Assembly: GCF_003233655.1 (NCBI RefSeq)
Contig: NZ_CP029833.1
Span: forward strand, 310,001-374,000
Direction of reading: 5' to 3'
Length of the DNA: 64,000 bases
DNA from: Azospirillum ramasamyi
GTDB taxonomy: Bacteria; Pseudomonadota; Alphaproteobacteria; Azospirillales; Azospirillaceae
Below the pieces are notes generated by a model that was not told the origin of the DNA, searched no databases, and saw only the letters and a list, made by a program, of their open reading frames with translations. Positions within the stretch are counted from its first letter, which is position 1. Each line of letters starts with the position of its first letter. The translations under genes were made by a program, and so were the position numbers. Positions 1 to 9,437 of the stretch are shown here, piece by piece.

Positions 1-49
1 GGCGACAGCATGCCCGGCTCCCACACGTCGCACCGGAACTGAGGCTCCT

Positions 50-784
50 TTACGCCCCGTCATCCGCGCCGGTGCCGACATCCTCCGCCTCGACGTCGAT
101 GGTGACGCCGGTGCGCCCCCGGCCATAGTCATGCTCCGGGTCGATGCCGTGGTCGCGCCGCAGCTCGTCGCGAACCTCGGCCAAGCGGGCGCGCAGCCGG
201 GCATATTCGGCCAGAAGCTGGCGGCGCCTGTCGTTCGGCGTCACGTCCTTCGGCGGGCGCAGAGAGCGCTTGAAGTCGATCAGCTGGCGGCGGGTCACGT
301 CGGGACGGATCAGCCCCTGCGCCTTGGCGCGCTCCAGCTCGTCCGGTGTCATGGTGACGATCTGGTAGGCGACGCTTTCCGCCCCCGGCAGCACGTCCAG
401 CGACAGCCGCCCGGTATCCACCGCCTCCGCCACCGCGCGGAAGCGGAAGGCGGTCTCGACCGAGAACGGCATGTCGCTCTCGATCATCGCCTCGAACTCG
501 CCATGGGGCAGGATCTCCTTGGCGCGGTTCAGATAGCGGCCGATCGACAGGAACTCCTTGCGGCTGCGGTTCCAGTGATAGCGGATTTCCTGGGCGAATT
601 CCTGCCGGGTGTGGCAGGGCACGATGGCGTCGCTGATGTCCGATGCCCGGCGGTCGGCCTTGGACGGCGCCACCGCCGCGGCGGTGCGGGCCGGCACGGC
701 GGGCGCCGAGGGCTGGGCGGCCGGTGCGGGAGCGGCCTTGCCCTGCTCCGCCACCTTCTTCATGAAGGACTTCACGTTGGCCAT
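50..784 (-). CDS. DUF3102-like protein in the parB position of the partition module
   Basis: A 244-residue soluble protein starting 2 bp after the parA stop, so the two are almost certainly co-transcribed. The N-terminus (about residues 15-45) is Ala/Pro-rich and probably disordered. The central part (about 60-140) resembles DUF3102 proteins: a helical stretch with FLSIGRYLNRAKEILPHGEF followed by a helix-turn-helix-like segment. The C-terminal third is charged and predicted coiled coil (RLRARLAEVRDELRR). No canonical ParB motif (GERRxRA) is present. Position directly after a Walker-type ParA suggests the centromere-binding or ParA-stimulating partner; that role is inferred from context only. 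The ATG at 784 was preferred over an upstream GTG-type start because it follows the parA stop directly. Confidence 0.75.
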   Translation of the reverse strand: MANVKSFMKKVAEQGKAAPAPAAQPSAPAVPARTAAAVAPSKADRRASDISDAIVPCHTRQEFAQEIRYHWNRSRKEFLSIGRYLNRAKEILPHGEFEAMIESDMPFSVETAFRFRAVAEAVDTGRLSLDVLPGAESVAYQIVTMTPDELERAKAQGLIRPDVTRRQLIDFKRSLRPPKDVTPNDRRRQLLAEYARLRARLAEVRDELRRDHGIDPEHDYGRGRTGVTIDVEAEDVGTGADDGA

Positions 785-786
785 GG

Positions 787-1539
787 TCAGATCCCCAACT
801 CGTGCCGGATGAAGTACCAGGCGCCCAGGCATTCGTCGGCGCCGTTCACCGCGCCGACATCGACGATGGAGCAGCCGATGTCGTCGACCCGGTGCATGTC
901 CTCGATGTCCGGCACCTCATGCGGCACCAGCCGGCCGACCCGGCCCAGCTCCAGCTTCGCTTCCCGCAGGCTGACCGACCGGCGCTTGACCCGGTTCAGC
1001 AGGAAGGCGGCGGGGCGGCCGTAATCGCGCAGGAACTCCATCCAGGGGATGACGCTCATCTTGTCGAAACGCCCCACGCCGGTCGGCACCAGCACGAGGT
1101 CGGCGCGGCGCAGCAGGATCTTGGTCGCTTCGGGATAAAGCTCCACCGAGGGCGGCGTGTCGATGAAGACCACGTCGTAGCGGGCGGGGTCGATCTGGGC
1201 GAGCGCCGCGTCGATCTCCTCCAGCGTGCCTTCATAATGGTCGATGACGGCGACCTCGTGCGGGCGGCGCAGTTCGTGCCACTGCCCCAGCGTGCGCTGC
1301 GGATCGAAATCCAGCGTCGCGACGCGCATTCCGTCCTTGGCGGCCGCCACCGCGGTGTTCTTGCAACTGGTGGTTTTTCCGGTTCCGCCCTTCGGCGCGC
1401 TGTAGACCACCCAGCGGGCGGGCTTCTGTGCAGCTTTCTGTACCGAATCGGCGGCATTCTGGCCCGCCTGCCTGCCGGTTGATTTACCTGCCGGTCTGCC
1501 TGCAGATTTCCGTGTGGCGACGGCGGTCGGATCGGCCAT
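787..1539 (-). CDS. parA: ParA-family partition ATPase
   Basis: A 250-residue ParA/MinD-type P-loop ATPase for segregation of the replicon. After an Ala/Lys-rich leader (about 1-45), the deviant Walker A motif KGGTGKTT is clear, followed by LDFDPQRTLGQW (Walker A') and VVFIDTPPS (Walker B). The protein is short and lacks the N-terminal HTH domain of type Ia ParA, so it resembles type Ib. The start is set at the ATG preceded by AGGGGGA; a TTG 15 bp further upstream is less likely. The upstream region holds two matching palindromes that may be its operator or the centromere. The downstream gene (DUF3102-like) follows after 2 bp. Confidence 0.9.
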   Translation of the reverse strand: MADPTAVATRKSAGRPAGKSTGRQAGQNAADSVQKAAQKPARWVVYSAPKGGTGKTTSCKNTAVAAAKDGMRVATLDFDPQRTLGQWHELRRPHEVAVIDHYEGTLEEIDAALAQIDPARYDVVFIDTPPSVELYPEATKILLRRADLVLVPTGVGRFDKMSVIPWMEFLRDYGRPAAFLLNRVKRRSVSLREAKLELGRVGRLVPHEVPDIEDMHRVDDIGCSIVDVGAVNGADECLGAWYFIRHELGI

Positions 1540-1650
1540 CTGTTCCCCCTGCAACGCGTGATGCCCTTCTTATTAGCGGATCGACCGCCGGCTCGAAAGG
1601 GCAAAGGCGGGACCTGAACCATTGAAATAGGGCATTTCTGTACCGGGGAG

Positions 1651-1696
1651 GCGTTACTGGTAACGCTTTCCGCACCGGTTCCGTTACCGGTAACGC
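1651..1696. promoter_or_regulatory. Paired palindromes upstream of parA (operator or centromere candidate)
   Basis: Two 16-bp sites, GCGTTACTGGTAACGC (1651-1666) and CCGTTACCGGTAACGC (1681-1696), start exactly 30 bp apart, about three helical turns. The second contains a perfect 14-bp palindrome. They lie in the 326-bp gap between divergent parA and the adhesin gene, about 110 bp upstream of the parA ATG. Binding by the ParA partner or another regulator is inferred. Nothing else was recognised in this gap apart from a GGGGAG ribosome binding site for the adhesin. Confidence 0.65.
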
Positions 1697-1865
1697 TTCC
1701 GGCGCGACACACGCGCCATCCCGTATTGCGGCAACGAAACATTCCGTCACCACTTTCGGCATTTTCGCCTCGGTCGCACGTCGCTAAAATGTTTCGCATT
1801 CCAAGAATACGGACAGGGTATCGCCTTCCCACGGGCATCGGGGGCTTGCGCTGGGGAGTGGATCG

Positions 1866-4800
1866 GTGATGCGGGGATCGGGTGTGACGGACGGATCGGC
1901 GGGACAGGCTGTGGAGGCGCGGAGGGACCATCCCGGGACCGGACTGAGGCAGGCCCTGTGCCGCGGCACCGCGCTGGCGGGGGCGGCGCGTCTGGCGGTC
2001 ATCGCCGCCGTGGCCGCCCTCGGCCTGCCGGCCCTGCCCGCCTTCGCCAACCCCGAGGGCGGCGTGGTCACCGACGGCAGCGCCGTCATCCAGTCCACCG
2101 GCCCCGGCCGGCTCGACGTCATCCAATCCACCCCGAAGGCGGTGATCGACTGGAAGCGCTTCGGCATCGCCGAGGGCGAGCACACCAACTTCCAGCAGCC
2201 CGACGCCAATTCCATCACCCTCAACCGCGTCACCGGCCCCGATCCCTCCGCCATCATGGGGCGGCTGACCGCCAACGGGCAGGTCTGGCTCGTCAATCCG
2301 AACGGCATCCTGTTCGGACCGAACGCCAGCGTCGATGTCGGCGGGCTGGTCGCCACCACCCACGACATCCGCAACGAAGACTTCATGGCCGGCCGCCACA
2401 GCTTCGAGGGGCGGGCCGGCTCCACCGCGACGGTGGAGAACGAGGGCAGCATCACGGTGGCGCAGGCCGGGCTGGCGGCGCTGGTCGCCCCCGGCGTCGC
2501 CAACCGCGGCACCATCCAGGCCCGCATGGGCGAGGTGACGCTGGCATCCGGGCGGCGCTTCGTCGTCGACCTGTTCGGCGACCAGAAGATCAACATCGCG
2601 GTGGACGCCAAGACCGACGCGCGGCCCGTCGGCGCCGACGGCAAGCCGGTGGACGCCCTGGTCAGCAACAGCGGCAGGATCTTCGCCGACGGCGGCCGGG
2701 TACAGATGACGGCCTCGGCCGCCAAGGGGCTGGTCGACCGCGTCGTCAACATGTCCGGCACCGTCCAGGCCCGGCGGGTGGAGCAGCAGGGCGGCGACAT
2801 CGTCCTGCTGGGCGACGGCGGCGAGGTGGAGGTGTCGGGCACGCTGGACGCCAGCGGCAGGAATGCCGGCCAGACCGGCGGTTCCGTCAGCGTGTCGGGC
2901 GACCGCACGGCGCTGACCGGCAAGGCACGCATCGATGCGTCCGGCGCCGCCGGGGGAGGGGAGGTGCTGGTCGGCGGCGACGTGCAGGGCGGCAAGGCGT
3001 CCGCCGCCACGCTGGCCGGCTACGGCATCCGCCCGGCGCGCAAGCCGGTGCCGCCGTCCGCCGAGACGGTGGTGGCGCAGGCGGCCACCATCGCCGCCGA
3101 CGCCACCGAGAGCGGCAAGGGCGGCAAGGTCGTGGTGTGGGCCGACGGCGGCACCCGCTTCGACGGCGCCATCTCCGCCCGCGGCGGTGCGGCCGGCGGC
3201 AACGGCGGCTTCGTGGAAACCTCCGGCAAGCTGTCGCTGCAGGTGCGCGGCCGGGTCGATGCCGGGGCATCGGCAGGGAAGGGCGGGTCCTGGCTGCTCG
3301 ATCCGACCGACATCAGGGTATCGTCGAGCGGAGGGACCATCAGCGCCGCCACGATCGAAGCGTCGCTGAATACCGGCACCGCCGTCACGCTGCAGACCGA
3401 CAGCGCCATCAGCGGTAACGGCGACATCACCGTCGACGAGGCGATCGTCAAGTCGTACGGCGGGGACACTTCGCTGACGTTGAATGCCTACCGGAACATC
3501 ATCGTCAATGAAGGCATCCGGTCGGACTCCGGGGCGCTCACCCTCGTCCTGAACGCCGGAAACACCGGAGACGAGGATACGCGCGATGGTGCTGTTCGGA
3601 TCGGTAAAGAAAGCGGAGCCATTTCGATCAACACCCGCGGCGGCTCGTTTCTGGTGGGCGGCGGCATCAATCCCTCGCTCTACGCGGCAACAGGACTGCC
3701 GCTCGCCGGCTACGCATCGGGCGTCAATCTCCTCAACGCCACCATCGATACCGGCGCCGGCTCCATCACCATCAGTGGGAATGGCGGGCTCTATGACGGC
3801 GGCGGAAACCACGGCATCGCGCTCCGCAACAGCCAACTGCTGACCACCAGCGGGGCCGTCACGCTCACCGGCGCGGGAGGAATCAGTAACTGCCCGGTAC
3901 AGACCTGTGATCAGAACCTGTACGGCGGCGACAACCTCGGTGTTCTGCTCGACGCGGCGACGGTGCACAGCTTGAGCGGCATCGTCACGGTCACGGGCGC
4001 CGCCGGACACAACGACCAGGACTATTTCCCCGGCCATCCAATCGGCAATTCCTTGGGCGTCAGGCTGAGAGGTTCGAGGCTCGAGAGCGACAATGGCGCC
4101 ATCATCATCGCGGGCTCGGGCGGGACCGACCGAAGCGAGAGCGGAGTCGGCAACCAGGCAATCGTGATCGAGGGCTCCTCTCAATTGATCGGGCTGGGCG
4201 GCACGTCGATCACCCTGACGAGCGGCGGCGGGTGGAACGACGACATCGTGCTGGACTCGTCGACCGTGACCACCCAATCGGGCGCCATCCGCGTTGACGC
4301 GGCGCGCGACCTGATAACGATGAACCTTGCGCTGACCGGCGGCGGCACGACGACGCTCAAGGCGGGGAGCGGCGTCTCGCTGATGTCCACCACCATCAAT
4401 TCGTCCGGCACTCCGGTGGTCGTAAACAGCGGCGCGGACTCAAGCGGCCCGATCCTGATCGCCGGCAGCACGATCCAAACCCATGGCGGCGCCATCACCT
4501 TGGGCGGCGGGAACGATCCCGGAGCTTCGCCGGCGACCGGCAACGAAAAAAATGCCACCGGCGTAACCATCGAATCGAGCGAGCTGCTTTCCGACGGGGG
4601 CACGATCGCCATCACCGGCGAGGGATCGCACTATGATGGCGACGGCCATGGCGTGGCCATCATCGGACAAAGCAGGATCGGCTCCGGCACCGGGAAGATC
4701 GCCATCCGTGGCAAGTCCGTGTCCTATTCCGGCTGGAGTGCCGGCGTCATGATCGCCTCCGATGACGGCGGCAGGCCGATCCTCCAATCCGCCTCCACGG

Positions 4801-7175
4801 CCGCCGATGCCATTCTGATCGACGGCGACGCCTCCGAGGCGGACGCCGAGGAAGCCTGGGGAGCAAAAATCCAGGGTTCGGCGGAAATCAGGTCGGCAGG
4901 CGGCGTTGCCATCACCGGCAGGGCCGGTACATCTGCGGCCATCTCTGAGGTTGCCGGCATCGGCCTGGATGCCGAAACCGACGGCAACATCCAGATCGTG
5001 GCGGCCGCGGGAGAGGTGACCCTCCAGGGCACCGCCGGAACCGGTGAAAAGGCATCGGACGTGTACAGGAACGGCGATGTGACGATCAGCAGCACGCCGG
5101 CACCACCGCCGCCTCCCCCCCCGGTGACGCCGCCTCCCGTGACCCCGCCTCCCGTGACCCCGACGTTGCCGGAGGTGCCGGAGGTTCCGGCCACGCCGGC
5201 CACCCCCACGACACCGGCCGCTCCCACCACACCGGAAACCGGCGGTGGAGACGGGGGCGGACCCGGTACGCCGTCCACCGGCACGCCCGGAACGGATGCG
5301 TCCGGCACCAATCCGGAAGGAACCGGATCGACGGGAAGCGCCTCCTCGGATACGTCATCCTCCACCGGCCAATCCGCCCTGGCAGGCAACGGATCCGTAC
5401 AGACGGTGCTGCAGCCGGTGGCGCAGATCATGGCAAGCCCGACGACGGCCACACCCCCGACGATCGCCCCGGCCACCGGAACCTCGGCCGCCGCAACCAC
5501 CCCGCAGACCTTCCTGTCGGCGCTGGAACAGGGCACGGCCACCCAGAGCATGGTCCCCCGATCCGGGGAAGGGCAGGGCACCCAGACGACGGGCGGCAAC
5601 TCGTCCTCCGGCAGCGCCCCGATCTCGCCGCCGCCACCGCCTCCCCCCGGTCCGTCGACGGTGGTGCTGCCGTCCGGCCGCTCCGTCACCTTCACGGCGG
5701 AGGCGACGCAGGCCTATGCCTCCGGCGCCACCCTGTCGCAACCGGGGCCCCAGCTGCTCGCCTCGCCCCAGGTCCAGGCGGCGGCCGGCTCCATCATCCA
5801 GGCCGCCGGCAGCGGCGGCATGGTGCAGGCGGTGACGGCGCTGGCGACCGGCGGCCTGTCGCTGCCGGAACAGCGGGCGGTGCTGGCCAGCGTCCCCGTC
5901 CCCACCCTGATCGGCGGCCTGACCGCCAGCAGCGATCCGGTGGCGGTGCTCGTCGGCGGCATCCTGCAGAACAGCGCCGCCGGCCAGCCCGGCGGCTATG
6001 CCCAGGTGCGCGCCACTGTGACCCAGGCCAACCTGCCGCCCCAGGTCGTCCGCACCTACCTCGCCATGGTGCAGCGGGTGGAGCGCGAGCAGCGCACCCA
6101 GGCCTTCGCCGGCGCGCTGCGGCAGCTGGTGGCGAACCCTGCGGCGGCGGACATGTTGGGCCGGCCGACCGCCTCCTCGGCTCCGCCCGCCCTGCAGCAG
6201 GCGCGCGGCGGCCGCACCCGCGGCGGCACCATGACCCTGCGCGGCATCGTCGCCGACAGCGCCAATCTGGCCGAGGCGCGGGTGAACGGCCGCTGGGTCT
6301 TCATCGACGAGCAGGGGCAGTTCCGCACCAGCATCCCGGTGGAGCCGGGGGCGACCGAAGCCACGCTGACCATGACCGACGAGACCGGCAAGACGACCGA
6401 GCAGCGCATCGCCATCGATGCCGCCGCCGCGGCGCCCGATCCCGCCGCTCCGCCGAAGCCGCGCAAGATCGCCCTGATGATCGCGGTCGACACCTACCGC
6501 GACACCGGCATCCCCGCCCTGGTCACGCCGGAGGCCGACATCAAGGCGGTGGGCAAGGCGCTGAACGACCAGCTCGGCTACGAGACGCGGGTGCTGCGCA
6601 ATCCGACCAAGGCCCAGATCGGCGAGGCGCTGCGCAAGCTCGGCCGCGAGGTGAGCGAACAGGACCAGGTGATGGTCTATTACGCCGGCCACGGCTATGA
6701 GCTGGCGGAAACCGGGACCGGCTATTGGCTGCCGGCCGACGCGGAGACGACCAGCGCCCGCAACTGGGTGTCGAACAACGACATCGGACGCTTCCTCAGC
6801 CGCATGCCGGCCAAGCATGTGATGGTGGTGTCGGACAGCTGCTATTCCGGCGCCTTCACCAAGGAACAGAAGGTCGACGCCAGCCGCATCGCCAGCGAGC
6901 AGGAGATCCGCCAGCGCCGCTCGGTGATGGCGCTGTCGTCGGGCGGCGACGAGCCGGTGGCCGACGGCGACGTGAACTCCCCCTTCGCCGCCGCGCTGAA
7001 GAAGCGGGTGCTGGCGCTGCCGAAGGACAGCAACGGCTACGCGCTCTACCAGGAGGTCCGCGACGACGTGACCCGCGACGCCCCGCAGACCCCGCAATAC
7101 GGCGTGATCCGCACCGCCGGCTACGACGAAGGCGGCGACTTCCTGCTGGAACTGCCCGACCGTCCGATGAACTGA
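1866..7175 (+). CDS. Two-partner-secretion (FHA-type) adhesin with C-terminal caspase-like domain
   Basis: A 1769-residue secreted protein. A long signal sequence ends near residue 61 (LPAFA/NPEG). A filamentous-haemagglutinin-type TPS domain follows (about 62-300), with the hallmark VWLVNPNGILFG and NSITLNRV. The middle (300-1075) is repetitive, Gly/Thr/Ser-rich and beta-helix-like. A proline-rich linker lies at about 1077-1130, with a second PPPPPPP stretch near 1257. The C-terminus (about 1530-1765) is a peptidase C14/caspase-like domain with the His in YYAGHG (H1609) and the Cys in SDSCYSG (C1659), so the catalytic dyad is intact. No TpsB outer-membrane partner gene is visible in the window. 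Adjacent GTG (1866) and ATG (1869) codons could both start; GGGGAG lies just upstream. The fusion may give surface proteolysis or self-processing; that is inference. Confidence 0.85.
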   Translation: MMRGSGVTDGSAGQAVEARRDHPGTGLRQALCRGTALAGAARLAVIAAVAALGLPALPAFANPEGGVVTDGSAVIQSTGPGRLDVIQSTPKAVIDWKRFGIAEGEHTNFQQPDANSITLNRVTGPDPSAIMGRLTANGQVWLVNPNGILFGPNASVDVGGLVATTHDIRNEDFMAGRHSFEGRAGSTATVENEGSITVAQAGLAALVAPGVANRGTIQARMGEVTLASGRRFVVDLFGDQKINIAVDAKTDARPVGADGKPVDALVSNSGRIFADGGRVQMTASAAKGLVDRVVNMSGTVQARRVEQQGGDIVLLGDGGEVEVSGTLDASGRNAGQTGGSVSVSGDRTALTGKARIDASGAAGGGEVLVGGDVQGGKASAATLAGYGIRPARKPVPPSAETVVAQAATIAADATESGKGGKVVVWADGGTRFDGAISARGGAAGGNGGFVETSGKLSLQVRGRVDAGASAGKGGSWLLDPTDIRVSSSGGTISAATIEASLNTGTAVTLQTDSAISGNGDITVDEAIVKSYGGDTSLTLNAYRNIIVNEGIRSDSGALTLVLNAGNTGDEDTRDGAVRIGKESGAISINTRGGSFLVGGGINPSLYAATGLPLAGYASGVNLLNATIDTGAGSITISGNGGLYDGGGNHGIALRNSQLLTTSGAVTLTGAGGISNCPVQTCDQNLYGGDNLGVLLDAATVHSLSGIVTVTGAAGHNDQDYFPGHPIGNSLGVRLRGSRLESDNGAIIIAGSGGTDRSESGVGNQAIVIEGSSQLIGLGGTSITLTSGGGWNDDIVLDSSTVTTQSGAIRVDAARDLITMNLALTGGGTTTLKAGSGVSLMSTTINSSGTPVVVNSGADSSGPILIAGSTIQTHGGAITLGGGNDPGASPATGNEKNATGVTIESSELLSDGGTIAITGEGSHYDGDGHGVAIIGQSRIGSGTGKIAIRGKSVSYSGWSAGVMIASDDGGRPILQSASTAADAILIDGDASEADAEEAWGAKIQGSAEIRSAGGVAITGRAGTSAAISEVAGIGLDAETDGNIQIVAAAGEVTLQGTAGTGEKASDVYRNGDVTISSTPAPPPPPPPVTPPPVTPPPVTPTLPEVPEVPATPATPTTPAAPTTPETGGGDGGGPGTPSTGTPGTDASGTNPEGTGSTGSASSDTSSSTGQSALAGNGSVQTVLQPVAQIMASPTTATPPTIAPATGTSAAATTPQTFLSALEQGTATQSMVPRSGEGQGTQTTGGNSSSGSAPISPPPPPPPGPSTVVLPSGRSVTFTAEATQAYASGATLSQPGPQLLASPQVQAAAGSIIQAAGSGGMVQAVTALATGGLSLPEQRAVLASVPVPTLIGGLTASSDPVAVLVGGILQNSAAGQPGGYAQVRATVTQANLPPQVVRTYLAMVQRVEREQRTQAFAGALRQLVANPAAADMLGRPTASSAPPALQQARGGRTRGGTMTLRGIVADSANLAEARVNGRWVFIDEQGQFRTSIPVEPGATEATLTMTDETGKTTEQRIAIDAAAAAPDPAAPPKPRKIALMIAVDTYRDTGIPALVTPEADIKAVGKALNDQLGYETRVLRNPTKAQIGEALRKLGREVSEQDQVMVYYAGHGYELAETGTGYWLPADAETTSARNWVSNNDIGRFLSRMPAKHVMVVSDSCYSGAFTKEQKVDASRIASEQEIRQRRSVMALSSGGDEPVADGDVNSPFAAALKKRVLALPKDSNGYALYQEVRDDVTRDAPQTPQYGVIRTAGYDEGGDFLLELPDRPMN

Positions 7176-7217
7176 CGGGGCACCGACAGCAACCGCTCCC
7201 CCAATTTCCACTAGCGC

Positions 7218-7237
7218 ATAGTTTCAAAAGAAACTAT
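7218..7237. promoter_or_regulatory. Perfect operator-like palindrome upstream of hmgA
   Basis: ATAGTTTCAAAAGAAACTAT is an inverted repeat with 8-bp perfect arms and a 4-bp centre, 66 bp before the hmgA start. It is AT-rich in a GC-rich background. Its form fits a MarR-type homodimer site. MarR and IclR family repressors commonly control homogentisate genes, but no such regulator is encoded nearby, so the binding protein is inferred. Confidence 0.6.
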
Positions 7238-7303
7238 ATGAGCGACAAATGGTCGCGCCCGGCCCCACGCCGGCCGCATCCCCCGGAAAAGGGAGCTGCC
7301 CGC

Positions 7304-8608
7304 ATGACGTCCCCCGCCTTCACCTACCGGTCCGGCTTCGGCAACGAATTCGCGACGGAGGCCCTGCCGGGCGCGCTGCCCGTCGGCCGCAACTCGCCGC
7401 AACGCCCGCCCTACGGCCTCTATGCCGAGCAGATCAGCGGCACCGCCTTCACCGCGCCGCGCGCGCACAACCGCCGCTCCTGGCTGTACCGCATCCGCCC
7501 GGCGGTGGTGCACGAGCCGTTCCGGCCGATGGACTCCGGCCGGCTGACCAGCCGCTTCGACGAGATGCCGGCCCCGCCGACGCAACTGCGCTGGAGCCCG
7601 CCGCCGATGCCGGATGCGCCGACCGACTTCGTCGCCGGGCTGGTGACCATGGGCGGCAACGGCGGACCGCAGGCGCAGACCGGCTGCGGCATCCATCTCT
7701 ACGCCGCCAACCGGTCGATGGAAGGGCGCTTCTTCTACGATGCCGACGGCGAGCTGCTGATCGTGCCGCAGCAGGGCCGCCTGCGCCTGTTCACCGAGCT
7801 GGGCGTGCTGGAGGTCGAGCCGCAGGAGATCGCCCTCATCCCCCGCGGCCTGCGCTTCCGCGTCGAACTGCCGGACGGCACGGCGCGCGGCTATGTCTGC
7901 GAGAATTTCGGCGCGCCGTTCCGCCTGCCGGATCTCGGCCCCATCGGCTCCAACGGGCTGGCCAACCCGCGCGACTTCCTGACGCCCGACGCCTGGTACG
8001 AGGATGTCGAGGGCGCCTTCGAACTGGTGGCGAAGTTCGACGACCAACTGTGGAGCGCCCCCATCGGCCACTCGCCGCTGGACGTGGTGGCGTGGCACGG
8101 CAACCATGCGCCCTGCAAATACGACCTGCGCCGCTTCAACACCATCGGCTCGATCAGCTTCGACCATCCCGACCCGTCGATCTTCCTGGTGCTGCAATCG
8201 CCCAGCGACACCCCCGGCGTCGACAGCATCGACTTCGTCATCTTCCCGCCGCGCTGGCTGGTGCAGGAGGACACCTTCCGCCCGCCCTGGTTCCACCGCA
8301 ACGTCGCCAGCGAGTTCATGGGCCTGATCCATGGCGTCTACGACGCCAAGGAGGAAGGGTTCCTGCCCGGCGGCGCCAGCTTGCACAACTGCATGAGCGG
8401 CCACGGACCCGATGCCGAGACCTTCGCCAAGGCCAGCGCCGCCGACACCACCCGGCCGCAGCGGGTCGGCGACACCATGGCCTTCATGTTCGAAACGCGC
8501 GCCGTCATCCGTCCGACGCGTCACGCATTGGAAACCGCCGAGCTTCAGCACGATTATTACCGCTGCTGGCAGGGACTGACCAAGCGCTTCGACCCGACCC
8601 GGCCGTAA
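7304..8608 (+). CDS. hmgA: Homogentisate 1,2-dioxygenase
   Basis: A 434-residue non-haem iron dioxygenase that opens the ring of homogentisate to maleylacetoacetate in tyrosine/phenylalanine degradation. Near full length for the family (about 430-440). It begins with the characteristic YRSGFGNEFATEALPGALP and contains RGLRFRVELPDG, the WHGN segment and SLHNCMSGHGPD, which carry ligands of the iron centre. The start is the ATG preceded by GGGAG; longer in-frame extensions run into the upstream gene region and the palindrome. The usual partners (fumarylacetoacetase, maleylacetoacetate isomerase) are not adjacent. A palindrome upstream probably governs expression. Confidence 0.95.
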   Translation: MTSPAFTYRSGFGNEFATEALPGALPVGRNSPQRPPYGLYAEQISGTAFTAPRAHNRRSWLYRIRPAVVHEPFRPMDSGRLTSRFDEMPAPPTQLRWSPPPMPDAPTDFVAGLVTMGGNGGPQAQTGCGIHLYAANRSMEGRFFYDADGELLIVPQQGRLRLFTELGVLEVEPQEIALIPRGLRFRVELPDGTARGYVCENFGAPFRLPDLGPIGSNGLANPRDFLTPDAWYEDVEGAFELVAKFDDQLWSAPIGHSPLDVVAWHGNHAPCKYDLRRFNTIGSISFDHPDPSIFLVLQSPSDTPGVDSIDFVIFPPRWLVQEDTFRPPWFHRNVASEFMGLIHGVYDAKEEGFLPGGASLHNCMSGHGPDAETFAKASAADTTRPQRVGDTMAFMFETRAVIRPTRHALETAELQHDYYRCWQGLTKRFDPTRP

Positions 8609-8729
8609 GGGGGCAGGGCGGCAGCGGCAGCACCCGCCGCCCGCCCCCTGCGACAATTTGTCTCGACGGCGCGCCTGCGGCATTTCACACTGTGTCCTTG
8701 CCGATCCGTGGAGCGCAGGGGAGGGGCAG

Positions 8730-9251
8730 ATGGGGACCGCCAGGGGCACCGAGATGGAATCCCGGTCGCTGCTCGACCGCATGATCGATCGGATGACGGT
8801 GCAGCGCAACGCGCTGGGCTGGGCCGGGCGCGCCGTGGCCGGCCGCGACGGCATGGTGCTGGAGGTGGGGCTGGGCAAGGGCCGCACCTTCGACCATCTG
8901 CGCCACCTTTTCCCGCCGCGCGACATCCTGGTCTTCGACATGTGGGTCCGCGTGCCGCCGGACCTGACGCCGGACGAGGACCGCCTGTTCGTCGGCGATT
9001 TCCAGGAAACCATGCCGGCGGCGGCGGAGCGGTTCGGCCGCTGCGCCCGGCTGGCCCATGCCGATTTCGGCAGCACCGACCGCGGCCACGACGCCCGGCA
9101 GGCGGCATGGCTGGCGCCGCTGATCGACGCGCTGATGCTGCCGGGCGGCGTCGTGCTGTCCGACCGGCCGCTGGAGCGTCCCAACTGGACGCCGCTTCCC
9201 CTGCCCGCGGACGAACGCTGGCCCTACCACGCATGGCGGGTGGACGGCTGA
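8730..9251 (+). CDS. Small class I SAM-dependent methyltransferase (Methyltransf_17-like)
   Basis: A 173-residue cytosolic protein. The glycine-rich SAM-binding motif is VLEVGLGKGRTFDHLR (about 48-63), followed by ILVFDMW with the acidic residue expected to bind the ribose. It resembles the short single-domain family Methyltransf_17, with the typical opening LLDRMIDRM..QR and the closing GGVVLSDRPLE. The substrate is unknown. The ATG at 8730 was chosen because AGGGGAGGGG precedes it; an in-frame start 72 bp upstream has no such site. It follows hmgA by 121 bp and may be a separate transcription unit. Confidence 0.75.
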   Translation: MGTARGTEMESRSLLDRMIDRMTVQRNALGWAGRAVAGRDGMVLEVGLGKGRTFDHLRHLFPPRDILVFDMWVRVPPDLTPDEDRLFVGDFQETMPAAAERFGRCARLAHADFGSTDRGHDARQAAWLAPLIDALMLPGGVVLSDRPLERPNWTPLPLPADERWPYHAWRVDG

Positions 9252-9437
9252 GCGGCGCCGCGCCTATGCCGGTGGGGCAGGCGTAAGGCCGGCAGTGGAA
9301 AACGGCCCGGCTCCCGCCAATCTTCAGTCCCTTCCGCCCGCAGGGATGCCGGCACCGGCGCCGGGCTCCACCGGGGCGGACGACACCGGCACGGATGACG
9401 CTGGTACGAATGACGGGCGCGACGCGGAAGGCCATTG

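Noticed and set aside
1056..4277. 1073-residue open frame on the minus strand opposite the adhesin
   Set aside because: Shadow of the high-GC adhesin gene; no domain pattern, and it overlaps parA in another frame.
5355..7211. 618-residue open frame on the minus strand
   Set aside because: Mirror frame of the adhesin/caspase coding region; composition is His/Gly/Ala-rich as expected for GC-rich antisense frames.
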